Both the position numbers and the translations under genes were made by a program. The notes beneath the pieces are model-generated. The model saw only the letters and a program-made list of their open reading frames with translations. It made no database searches and was not told where the DNA came from. A DNA stretch of 64,000 bases from Ambrosia x helenae. Taxonomy: Eukaryota; Streptophyta; Magnoliopsida; Asterales; Asteraceae. The stretch is from the NCBI GenBank assembly GCA_030844895.1, contig CM061228.1, positions 50,767,081 through 50,831,080 on the forward strand, given 5' to 3'. Below are positions 23,799 to 34,290 of this stretch, piece after piece. Each line of letters begins with the position of its first letter. Position 1 is the stretch's first letter.

Positions 23799-24288
23799 GT
23801 GAGTTTACATAGCCCCTTTTTCTGTTTTACATTTTGGGGTGAAACATGTTTAAACATTTTATATACTATCATTTACTCATTCTTACATTGTTGAAACTTA
23901 TGATTCAACTATAAACATTTTATACACTATCATTTACTCATACTATCATTTGACTGTAACAAAAAGACACAGTACAATCATTAACATTGATCAAGCCGCC
24001 TGTTTAGATTATAGCGCTATAGGTCTGACAAACCCCCCCCCCCCCCCCCGCATAAATTCAGGGATGATCGATAACAGTAACAACATTTAACTAACTTGCG
24101 AGTTAGTCCTCAGTCGACACAAGGTTTGATTGTACAAAGACGCATTGTTACATGTCGGACTCATACTCTATTATCATACAACTGTGATTGTTGTACAAAC
24201 AATAATTATCTATCATATTCCAAAAACCTATGTAATTCTCACCAACTTTTGTTGACCCAGAAATATTTTCAAACTTAACATGTTTCAG
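23799..24288 (+). other. Intron-like module in family B LTR 2
   Basis: GTGAGT ... TTTCAG, as in LTR 1. Confidence 0.48.
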
Positions 24289-24485
24289 GTTATGCTTGCA
24301 TGAAGATTTGAGTTAATGCTTGAAGATGTGTAGCTAGTATTTTCATCTTGTGATGTACAAATTCTTAGAACAATTGTATTTAATTTATTTAAATCATTTA
24401 ATGAAATTTATTATTCACCATGAGCTACTGAACAATCATCAATACGTGACATCCCGATGTTTCCGCCATCGGTTGGGGTGTTACA

Positions 24486-26191
24486 GATTGGTATCAGAGC
24501 CATGGTTATAGGGAATTAGGTTATTAGAAAAATAATCTAGTCTATAACCATAGGATTATAACCAGTATTTGCTCCTTTTACTTGCTATTCTCTATCTCCC
24601 TCCTACTTCTTATCCCTACTTTCATCCCTTCAAAGAAGATTGCTCTCCATCACAAGATCTACTCTTAGACTGATAGGACAAAATCCTCAGGTTTAGCCTG
24701 AACCACCTTGAAGATCTCGTCGAAGTTCAAAATTTTAATAATAAACACGTGCAATCTGGAAGGGTGAACACCTGTATTCTGAGTCTTCTGTCTAGGCTGG
24801 CATTGCGCATATATCCCAATCAGACGAGGGACCCGGATGCCTACCTGGGAATTCTCGGGATGAGTGTTCACTAATAGGCTAAAGCATGTCTTCACTGTGT
24901 TATTAGAATCTAGAATCTTTGATAAGCCAACGTTTTCATTTATTCGTTTTAATTAATGAATAGATGATTACATTCACTTTCCTTAACTAAGCTCTAGAAT
25001 CTCAAAATTTTACAGCTTAAATCAATCTCATGGATTTCACAATCACACTTCATCTTACCATCTTAGCCATTTTTTTTATATCCAACACCCTACCCAAATC
25101 ATATAATCTCCATACTATAAAATAAACTCTTTATCAACTATCTTCACATTCACTATCTCTCACAACCTTGATTCTGCTTCAAGATTTTTCATCATCCACT
25201 CAAGAACTAAATTCATATCCTTCACCTTCTCACACATGAGCTAGTTACCCATGATAACCAAACTATTGAAACTTGATTCTGTGTTGGATCAAACATAATC
25301 CTTAGTTATACATGAGGATTCGACTATCTACCATATTTGAACATTTGAAACTAGAATTCATGGAATATAAACTATTTGCTATAAACACACCTTGAGTCAT
25401 TAACCTTGTCTAGGGAAACTCTATTACAACTCGTATGCTATACTTGATACTTGATTGCTTACATGTACATATTATCAATTTGCAATTCATGTGTGTAATA
25501 ATTGGTACACTTAATCAAACAACTGATAGAGGATGAAGTACTTGCTCAACAGTTAGTAGAGTACCAAATAACTTACCAACGATTGGTAGAGGTCATCATG
25601 CCTGCTCAACAGTCGGTAGAGGTCCTACAACCTGCTCAACGACTGGTAGAGGCTATCGCACCTGCTCAACAATCGGTAGAGGTTCTTACTCACTGACTGG
25701 TAGAGGTCTTTTTCCTGCTCAACAGTTGGACTTATTTTTGGATACATTGTATACGATTCAATCACAAGGCTAATTTGCATTACTTACATGTGTGTTTAGA
25801 GTCATAGAAGGACACAAAACCCTAATGTAAGGTAAATTGGTGATTGCGGTCCGGAACGTAATCATGAATTTACAGGTACATTAAGGTAGTGTGAAATTCT
25901 ATTAAGGTTTTGGGAGATACCCCGTATGTTTTCAAAGTATCAGAGGTGTGATGGGTAAGCTGCGGTACACCCTATATATAAACACTAATGATACGTGGAA
26001 AGGGATACTGTAGGGTAAGACCAATAACAAACCCTAGTTATTTAGTAGTCCATCTAGCATTTATGGTTATCTTATACATTCCTTAAACTCTTACCCTACT
26101 CTGAACCATAGTCACCCTAACTATCCTCAACGCTATTCAAATGTTTTCTTAAAATAAACTTCGGGACGAAGTTCCTAAAAGTTGGGGAGAC
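24486..26191 (+). mobile_element. Family B internal region 2 (non-coding)
   Basis: 1706 bp; primer site at 24489; 30-bp repeat at about 25544-25728. Very close to internal 3 (shared GTTGGGGAGAC tract and other changes). No coding similarity. Confidence 0.85.
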
Positions 26192-26210
26192 TGTAACATC
26201 ACACAAATTT

Positions 26211-26254
<44 letters not shown>

Positions 26255-26258
<4 letters not shown>

Positions 26259-26667
26259 CTAGATCCTGTACAAAGTACATTTTTCGTGAGAAGTGTGAGA
26301 AGTATTAAAAATTGATACTTAAGCATCATTTTTTGAACTTAGTCGTGATGCTTTGGATTGTTTTGCCTATAAAAACACCAAACATAACAATTAAAAACCG
26401 AAAACAATGTATTTTAGGCTTAAAACTTAAAACACCATGCTAAGAACATTAGCAGTGTGTTTAAGCGTTAAGTAGTGTGTTTTAGCTGTTTTTTTAAATT
26501 TAATGACTATAATACATTGTATTGTGTTTTATATTGTTGTGTTTGGTGTTTTTCAAGTTAAAACAACCTAAAACATCATTCCTAAATCCAAAACATGATG
26601 TCTACATGTCAATTCTTAGTCCTTCTCACACTTCTCACGAAAAATGTACTTTGTACAGGATCCTACA

Positions 26668-26669
<2 letters not shown>
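26255..26669. mobile_element. MITE in family B LTR 3
   Basis: 415 bp, same position and ends as the copy at 22703. It was copied with the LTR and is not an independent insertion. Confidence 0.8.
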
Positions 26670-26706
<37 letters not shown>

Positions 26707-26839
26707 CTCCATTGTTTATTCATCCGATTCATGTTTACAGTATCTTTACCATCCATTTTGTTAATTTTGTTTTTGTTTAAATAATAAGGTATAATCAAAA
26801 TTAAATTGGATTGTATTAAAAATTCTGATTTAAAAATGT

Positions 26840-26932
26840 TAAAAAAAATGTTTGCCTATGCCAGGATTCGAACCCGAGTCCCTGGCGGGCTAAACCTTAA
26901 CCACACCACACAAACCACTACACCATTTGGTG
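26840..26932 (-). ncRNA. Candidate antisense pol III unit in LTR 3
   Basis: A box 26925-26915, B box 26874-26864, T-run near 26848-26841. Confidence 0.42.
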
Positions 26933-26985
26933 TTTTGTGATGTTAATTAAAACCAATTAAACTTAAACCCTTTCAAGGTCCCTTA

Positions 26986-27169
26986 GTCAAACCTGAAAAG
27001 TCAAACGTAGTCTTCTAGTCAAGTCAAGTCAAAGTGTTAGTAAATATGGTCTCCTAGTCAAGTCAAAGTGTTAGTAAATATGGTCTTCTAGTCAAGTCAA
27101 AGTTGTTCCTAAATTCTAGCCTAGTCAAAGTAGCCCCTAATTACAACTCCAAATTTTACACTATAAATA
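26986..27169 (+). promoter_or_regulatory. Family B LTR 3 promoter: W-box array plus TATA box
   Basis: Ten GTCAA words in 26986-27128 and TATAAATA at 27162-27169. Confidence 0.58.
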
Positions 27170-27352
27170 CACTAGCCTACCATTCAACTCTTTGTACCAT
27201 TCAAAAAAAAAAAAAAAAAATTATTATCCCATCTCCCATATACAAAAGTTTCATCCGTCATTATCTCCTCTAGCTAGTTTCGAGTTTTCCAAGGCATTAT
27301 TACTAAGTGTTTGCACGCTCAATAAAACGCACGAACTCATTATGCACCTAAG

Positions 27353-27842
27353 GTGAGTTTACATAGCCCCTTTTTCTGTTTTACATTTTGGGGTGAAACA
27401 TGTTTAAACATTTTATATACTATCATTTACTCATTCTTACATTGTTGAAACTTATGATTCAACTATAAACATTTTATACACTATCATTTACTCATACTAT
27501 CATTTGACTGTAACAAAAAGACACAGTACAATCATTAACATTGATCAAGCCGCCTGTTTAGATTATAGCGCTATAGGTCTGACAAACCCCCCCCCCCCCC
27601 CCCGCATAAATTCAGGGATGATCGATAACAGTAACAACATTTAACTAACTTGCGAGTTAGTCCTCAGTCGACACAAGGTTTGATTGTACAAAGACGCATT
27701 GTTACATGTCGGACTCATACTCTATTATCATACAACTGTGATTGTTGTACAAACAATAATTATCTATCATATTCCAAAAACCTATGTAATTCTCACCAAC
27801 TTTTGTTGACCCAGAAATATTTTCAAACTTAACATGTTTCAG
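27353..27842 (+). other. Intron-like module in family B LTR 3
   Basis: GTGAGT ... TTTCAG, as in LTR 1. Confidence 0.48.
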
Positions 27843-28039
27843 GTTATGCTTGCATGAAGATTTGAGTTAATGCTTGAAGATGTGTAGCTAGTATTTTCAT
27901 CTTGTGATGTACAAATTCTTAGAACAATTGTATTTAATTTATTTAAATCATTTAATGAAATTTATTATTCACCATGAGCTACTGAACAATCATCAATACG
28001 TGACATCCCGATGTTTCCGCCATCGGTTGGGGTGTTACA

Positions 28040-29742
28040 GATTGGTATCAGAGCCATGGTTATAGGGAATTAGGTTATTAGAAAAATAATCTAGTCTATA
28101 ACCATAGGATTATAACCAGTATTTGCTCCTTTTACTTGCTATTCTCTATCTCCCTCCTACTTCTTATCCCTACTTTCATCCCTTCAAAGAAGATTGCTCT
28201 CCATCACAAGATCTACTCTTAGACTGATAGGACAAAATCCTCAGGTTTAGCCTGAACCACCTTGAAGATCTCGTCGAAGTTCAAAATTTAATAATAAACA
28301 CGTGCAATCTGGAAGGGTGAACACCTGTATTCTGAGTCTTCTGTCTAGGCTGGCATTGCGCATATATCCCAATCAGACGAGGGACCCGGATGCCTACCTG
28401 GGAATTCTCGGGATGAGTGTTCACTAATAGGCTAAAGCATGTCTTCACTGTGTTATTAGAATCTAGAATCTTTGATAAGCCAACGTTTTCATTTATTCGT
28501 TTTAATTAATGAATAGATGATTACATTCACTTTCCTTAACTAAGCTCTAGAATCTCAAAATTTTACAGCTTAAATCAATCTCATGGATTTCACAATCACA
28601 CTTCATCTTACCATCTTAGCCATTTTTTTATATCCAACACCCTACCCAAATCATATAATCTCCATACTATAAAATAAACTCTTTATCAACTATCTTCACA
28701 TTCACTATCTCTCACAACCTTGATTCTGCTTCAAGATTTTTCATCATCCACTCAAGAACTAAATTCATATCCTTCACCTTCTCACACATGAGCTAGTTAC
28801 CCATGATAACCAAACTATTGAAACTTGATTCTGTGTTGGATCAAACATAATCCTTAGTTATACATGAGGATTCGACTATCTACCATATTTGAACATTTGA
28901 AACTAGAATTCATGGAATATAAACTATTTGCTATAAACACACCTTGAGTCATTAACCTTGTCTAGGGAAACTCTATTACAACTCGTATGCTATACTTGAT
29001 ACTTGATTGCTTACATGTACATATTATCAATTTGCAATTCATGTGTGTAATAATTGGTACACTTAATCAAACAACTGATAGAGGATGAAGTACTTGCTCA
29101 ACAGTTAGTAGAGTACCAAATAACTTACCAACGATTGGTAGAGGTCATCATGCCTGCTCAACAGTCGGTAGAGGTCCTACAACCTGCTCAACGACTGGTA
29201 GAGGCTATCGCACCTGCTCAACAATCGGTAGAGGTTCTTACTCACTGACTGGTAGAGGTCTTTTTCCTGCTCAACAGTTGGACTTATTTTTGGATACATT
29301 GTATACGATTCAATCACAAGGCTAATTTGCATTACTTACATGTGTGTTTAGAGTCATAGAAGGACACAAAACCCTAATGTAAGGTAAATTGGTGATTGCG
29401 GTCCGGAACGTAATCATGAATTTACAGTACATAAGGTAGTGTGAAATTCTATTAAGGTTTTGGGAGATACCCCGTATGTTTTCAAAGTATCAGAGGTGTG
29501 ATGGGTAAGCTGCGGTACACCCTATATATAAACACTAATGATACGTGGAAAGGGATACTGTAGGGTAAGACCAATAACAAACCCTAGTTATTTAGTAGTC
29601 CATCTAGCATTTATGGTTATCTTATACATTCCTTAAACTCTTACCCTACTCTGAACCATAGTCACCCTAACTATCCTCAACGCTATTCAAATGTTTTTCT
29701 TAAAATAAACTTCGGGACGAAGTTCCTAAAAGTTGGGGAGAC
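28040..29742 (+). mobile_element. Family B internal region 3 (non-coding)
   Basis: 1703 bp; primer site at 28043; 30-bp repeat at about 29096-29280. No coding similarity. Confidence 0.85.
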
Positions 29743-29761
29743 TGTAACATCACACAAATTT

Positions 29762-29809
<48 letters not shown>

Positions 29810-29813
<4 letters not shown>

Positions 29814-30225
29814 CTAGATCCTGTACAAAGTACATTTTTCGTGAGAAGTGTGAGAAGTATTAAAAATTGATACTTAAGCATCATTTTTTGAACTTAGTCG
29901 TGATGCTTTGGATTGTTTTGCCTATAAAAACACCAAACATAACAATTAAAAACCGAAAACAATGTATTTTAGGCTTAAAACTTAAAACACCATGCTAAGA
30001 ACATTAGCAGTGTGTTTTAAGCGTTAAGTAGTGTGTTTTAGCTGTTTTTTTAAATTTAATGACTATAATACATTGTATTGTGTTTTATATTGTTGTGTTT
30101 GGTGTTTTTCAAGTTAAAACAACCTAAAACATCATTCCTAAATCCAAAACATGATGTCTACATGTCAATTCTTAGTCCTTCTCACACTTCTCACGAAAAA
30201 TGTACTTTGTACAGGATCCTAAACC
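29810..30225. mobile_element. MITE in family B LTR 4
   Basis: 416 bp, same position as in LTRs 2 and 3; the right end has CCTAAACC for CCTACACC. Confidence 0.8.
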
Positions 30226-30433
30226 TATATATATATAAATATATATATATATAGAACTCCATTGTTTATTCATCCGATTCATGTTTACAGTATCTTTACC
30301 ATCCATTTTGTTAATTTTGTTTTTGTTTAAATAATGAGGTATAATCAAAATTAAATTGGATTGTATTAAAAATTCTGATTTAAAAAAGTTAAAAAAAATG
30401 TTTGCCTATGCCAGGATTCGAACCCGAGTCCCT

Positions 30434-30438
30434 GGCGA
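30434..30438. repeat. Target-site duplication of C copy 1, left (GGCGA)
   Basis: GGCGA on the left against GGCGG at 41221-41225. The uninterrupted family B sequence reads CCTGGCGGGC, so the left copy has one substitution. Confidence 0.75.
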
Positions 30439-30818
30439 TGTGACACCTGGCAAACTCAGGTTAGTAACGTTGACTAAACTAGTAAGTCTACCTTAGCGAG
30501 TCATGCATATTACGTCCTTAACGGGGTCAGTCGAGTCGGTATGATGATTCTGGGAATCATCGGGGTCGTTATGATGATCCGCGGGGTCATCGGGAGTCGG
30601 TCCATAACTATGGGTACAAGGATCGGTGATTCGTGGAATCGCCGGGTTTAATGCACACACGAGTCTCGAGTCCCGGGAATTGGTGAACGGATGTAAACGT
30701 GTTAGTTATCATGCATTATATGTTTGGAATCATTATGTGACTTGTCGGTATGTGAATACGTGTTTATATATGTTAAAATAGCGTTTAACGCGCCGAAAAC
30801 CCAACCTGGTAGGTATCA

Positions 30819-30954
30819 GGCGATTAGGGCCTGGAATAGGGCCTAATCGCCTATAGGGTCATGCGATTAGGGGAGGTTATAGGCGATTGGGACCTAATCG
30901 CCTGATGTTATATGCGATTAGGCCCCCAATCGCATGAATGGTACTGCTAATCGC
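30819..30954. repeat. Palindrome cluster 1 (GCGATTAG / CTAATCGC) in C 5' LTR
   Basis: Eight copies of GCGATTAG, CTAATCGC or one-base variants in 136 bp directly upstream of the TATA box, arranged as inverted pairs that can form hairpins. Confidence 0.8.
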
Positions 30955-30983
30955 ATGAACAGCAGAGTCCGGGTCAAAACACC

Positions 30984-30991
30984 TATAAATA
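30984..30991 (+). promoter_or_regulatory. TATA box, C copy 1 5' LTR
   Basis: TATAAATA, 30 bp after the first palindrome cluster; copy in the 3' LTR at 39089-39096. Confidence 0.65.
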
Positions 30992-31766
30992 GAACCCTTG
31001 ACTCCCCAAACACCTCTAGAACAACCCTAGCAGCCCCCAAACCACCCACACACCTTGAAACACCTTTGGAGCTCATTTTGCTACAAAAATCACCATCTCC
31101 AAGCTTACACACCCTTCTTTAACAAAATCCAAGGTGTGTTCTTCATCCTACACCTTTGTAAAGTTGTTGTTTTGGTTCCCCAAAAGTCCAGACCTTGTTT
31201 GGCTAAGTTTGTGTCTTTAAAACCCTTTTAAAAGAGTTCTAAAACAAGTCTACACCATAATACTTGCTATATGTGAAGTATTTGTGCATATGATGATTGT
31301 TGGTGATTATTACATGAATGTTTTCATGAATTTGTTGTACTTCAGAGGTGTAAGTGTTGTTAGGATGATTATCTATGAGTTTAAGCCCTTGTTATGATGT
31401 TTAGGTGCAAGTATGCATTTTGACCCATTTGGGTGATTCTTGAAGAATAGGATGTATGATGTGATTCATTGCTTGTTTGTGGTTAGAAATCATGCTAGGA
31501 TGATGATATAACATAGAGATGATGAATTGCTACTTGTAGGAGATGAAATCTGATTGTTTCCATTTAAGGAAAGATAAGGTTGGTAGGTGAAACCTAGTAC
31601 TTTGCCATTTTAGGAAATAATTGCATAGAACATGCTAGATCAGTGATATGTCGGGGGTTTTTGCTTGAAATGGGTTGGTAAATGAATTAGGTTTGATATT
31701 GGGTGTTGTTGCATGTTTCGGATCTGATTTGGAGGGTTAAACGCGCGAAAATCCATTACATAGCAG

Positions 31767-31925
31767 CAACAGGCGATTAGGAATCCTAATCGCCTGATGC
31801 CATGCGATTATGCAGATATATGGGGCGATTAGGACCCTAATCGCCTCATGCTTCATGCGATTAGGCCCCTAATCGCCTGTAGGCTGATGCCTACTCGCGT
31901 GTGACCTTCCTAATCGCATGTACTG
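31767..31925. repeat. Palindrome cluster 2 in C 5' LTR
   Basis: Eight to nine more copies of the same 8-mer and variants, including a near-perfect palindrome with 12-bp arms (AGGCGATTAGGA and its complement). Confidence 0.8.
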
Positions 31926-32352
31926 CTGTCGTGAACGCGTTTTGACATCCCGGAACACGATTTGACACCTAGGAACATGCTAGGAACCCCGGGATACACC
32001 CAATGACTTAGTAAGACGTATTCGGACCTGTTTATGCGTTTATTGGGCATTATGCTAGACTAGGTGAACTCTTGCGCGTATTAAGTGTTTAATTGCATAT
32101 GTTGCATGATGTCTTGTATTTTCCTAACACGTGGGATGTCGGGTCACCAATGGGACGTCGGGTCTTGTCTGGCACGGTCGGTTTAACAGTTAAAGGTGTT
32201 TTCAAACATTTATGGTCACGGTCTGGACATTCGGGGACTAGTTAGCCTGCGGGTTATTAGTCCAATACTTATACACATCTTATGATAGGTCGCCGCTATT
32301 TGGGGCTATCATAACATAATTACTTAACTGTTTTCAAGTAACGCAATCCAAG

Positions 32353-32837
32353 GTGAGTGTCACAGCCCCACTTTTACCGTTTTACTTTCGGGGGAGAAAC
32401 ATGCTACTTATTTTGATTACTCATCATAGATCATGTTATACTATGGTTATTTCACGTACTATGCGGCTTTTACAGAAAGTCCCAGGGGGGAACCATGAAT
32501 GTGCGGGGATGCACAACGGGGGAAATGTGGATAGATCTATTGGGCCTTACAAACCCCACCCGACGGTTGGGAGCCGGGCGGGTGCATATTGTCTCTAATA
32601 CTTTGGGGGTTACCGAGGCATCGGTAATCCCGTCCGTCTGGGCTGGCTTCAACACTTATACCGGTTTAGTAATGGATTCCCAACCGCAGTAGTAGCAATA
32701 CTTAACGTCTAGCTAACGTTCTCATAACATAGTAGTAACGGGAAATGATCTTACCGAGCTTATAACAACACTTTTATGAAAGAAAACCTGTGAACTCACC
32801 AGCATTATATGTTGACATTTTTGGCATGTTTTCTCAG
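32353..32837 (+). other. Intron-like module in C copy 1 5' LTR
   Basis: CCAAG/GTGAGT donor-like and TTTTCTCAG/GTC acceptor-like ends, 485 bp, with a block nearly identical to the family A LTR (the CCATGAATGTGCGGGGATGC region). Copy at 40458-40940. Confidence 0.52.
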
Positions 32838-33117
32838 GTCGCTAAGGTAGCAGTCAATGGGCTAGGCGCACGGAGTCATGCACAGCGTCTAATATTTTGA
32901 AGCATATTAAACAATGTCTTTGTAAACAATGATATGTCTTTTGGTTGTAAACAAGAATGCTTCCGCTACTGGTTTACAGCTCAAAGCATGATATTTTGGT
33001 TTTAAATATAATTATGAATGCATGTTTGTTGTATGTTTATTGTGATCGTTGACTGAGATCCTGGTGTGTCACGCGCCTCGCGGTAAAACCCCGCACGTGG
33101 AATTTGAGGGTGTGACA

Positions 33118-33737
33118 GATTGGTATCAGAGCCAACGGTTATAGTGAACTAGGACTGCATGTAGAGTCTAGTCTATAACTGAGTCGCACACACTAGACGG
33201 TCACAATTAGTCGAGTCTTAGCAAGTGGGTAACAATATGACTTGTCGGGGTGTCGGTGTCATCGTCTACTACGCTACATCATCTATTTACTCCTTATCAT
33301 CCTATTTCTTGACTCATCCTTACTATGATCTGAAGGCGAACGATATACTATTGAACTTTGTTGACGGCGGTGTACATTGGGGTAGCTTCGGCGTACTCTT
33401 GAGATCTGTCCAGGGATTTGGACATCTCCCCTCTATGCCCTAATGGACACGCTCGTTCTTATGCATACTATCTTGTACTTATACTTATGATAATACCATG
33501 ATTTGGCGCTAGTGTTCGGTGACTTGAACTCCAAACTTAAAGCGCGCCTGGAGGACCATGTGGAACAGTTTATCATGTCGGGTGCACACGAGATCATAAA
33601 CTGTGATGCATGGGATCCCTGGCGGACTTTGGGCTTGAACGGATGGACCCGAGCTGGGCTCTGTCTAGTTTCTTGAAATTCCTAATGGGTTATACCACGG
33701 GCGAGCCTAAATCTTTTGTTTCATGTTGTGACAGAAG
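33118..33737 (+). other. C copy 1 leader between primer site and gag
   Basis: 620 bp without a recognisable gene; begins with the primer binding site. Confidence 0.6.
33121..33132 (+). other. Primer binding site, C copy 1
   Basis: TGGTATCAGAGC, three bases after the LTR end, initiator Met tRNA type. Confidence 0.9.
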
Positions 33738-34290
33738 ATGTCGGGAGCTCGTGGAGGTCGTAGAGGCGGCCGTGCTGGCGGTCGTGGTGGCGGCGGTGGC
33801 CGCGGGAATATAAATATGACCCAAGCCGAATTGGATAACTTAATGCAGCAGCACGTGAATATTGCTCTGGCTGCATTCCAAGCCGCTCATAATGCTATGG
33901 GTGGTACGTCGATTCTCACCTATCCTACCTTGTTCTGGGGTACTTTACCTTTTCTTGATTTTCGCCTGCATGTCTGTTCCAGGTGGTGCTGTCAATCCTC
34001 CTCCATCCCAGTGTTCCTACAAAAAGTTTATGGATTGCAAGCCCCACAACTTTAGTGGCACTGAAGGGGCAGTGGGACTGCTCCGTTGGTTGGAGAAAAT
34101 CGAATCTGTTTTCTCGATGTGTAACTGCCCGGAAGGCGACCGGGTGAAATACGCTTCTGCGACCCTGGAGGGTCAAGCTTTGACTTGGTGGAACTCCACC
34201 ACCCAGACTATGGGCATTGGGGAAGCCCACGCTATGCCCTGGGCGGAGTTCATTCAGTTGCTGAAAAATGAGTATTGCCCGAGGGATTAA
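33738..34290 (+). pseudogene. gag: gag, N-terminal part (two exons), C copy 1
   Basis: The start MSGARGGRRGG opens a Gly/Arg-rich segment, followed by a helical stretch (LDNLMQQHVNIALAAFQAAH). A 79-bp intron (33904-33982) is predicted; beyond it the frame shows the conserved gag core (FMDCKP, GTEGAVGLLRW, LEGQALTWWN). It ends at TAA (34288-34290) after CPRD. The next codons (IQKLEHEVW) still belong to gag, so the stop is internal. The same stop is present in copy 2. Gag forms the virus-like particle in the cytoplasm. The start was chosen because the same ATG and Gly/Arg tract occur in copy 2. Confidence 0.75.
33904..33982 (+). other. Predicted gag intron, C copy 1
   Basis: GTACGT donor and TGTTCCAG acceptor, 79 bp. 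Removal restores one frame across gag (AMGG to GAVNPPP). An intron of identical length and ends is in copy 2 (61400-61478). A programmed frameshift is the alternative, since the unspliced frame is also open for a while. Confidence 0.6.

Larger units (their letters stand above)
22640..24485 (+). repeat. Family B LTR 2 (with MITE)
   Basis: Starts TGTAACATCACAC, then a CT run, TA tract, MITE, TA tract and the common LTR body, ending GGGGTGTTACA. 1846 bp against 1368 bp for LTR 5, which has no MITE. Confidence 0.92.
26192..28039 (+). repeat. Family B LTR 3 (with MITE)
   Basis: 1848 bp with the same start, MITE position and end as LTR 2. Confidence 0.92.
29743..30438 (+). repeat. Family B LTR 4, left fragment (with MITE)
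   Basis: Starts TGTAACATCACAC and is cut after CCTGGC by family C copy 1. The cut separates the B box (30414-30424, reverse) from the A box (41252-41262) of the antisense tRNA-like unit. Confidence 0.9.
30439..33117 (+). repeat. Family C copy 1, 5' LTR
   Basis: 2679 bp with two palindrome clusters, a TATA box at 30984 and an intron-like module at 32353-32837. With the TATA box only 545 bp in, most of the LTR would be transcribed as R/U5. Confidence 0.93.

Noticed and set aside
30934..31122. 62-64-codon ORFs on both strands of the C LTR leader
   Set aside because: Open frames on opposite strands of the same repeat, no domain; leader sequence is the simpler reading.
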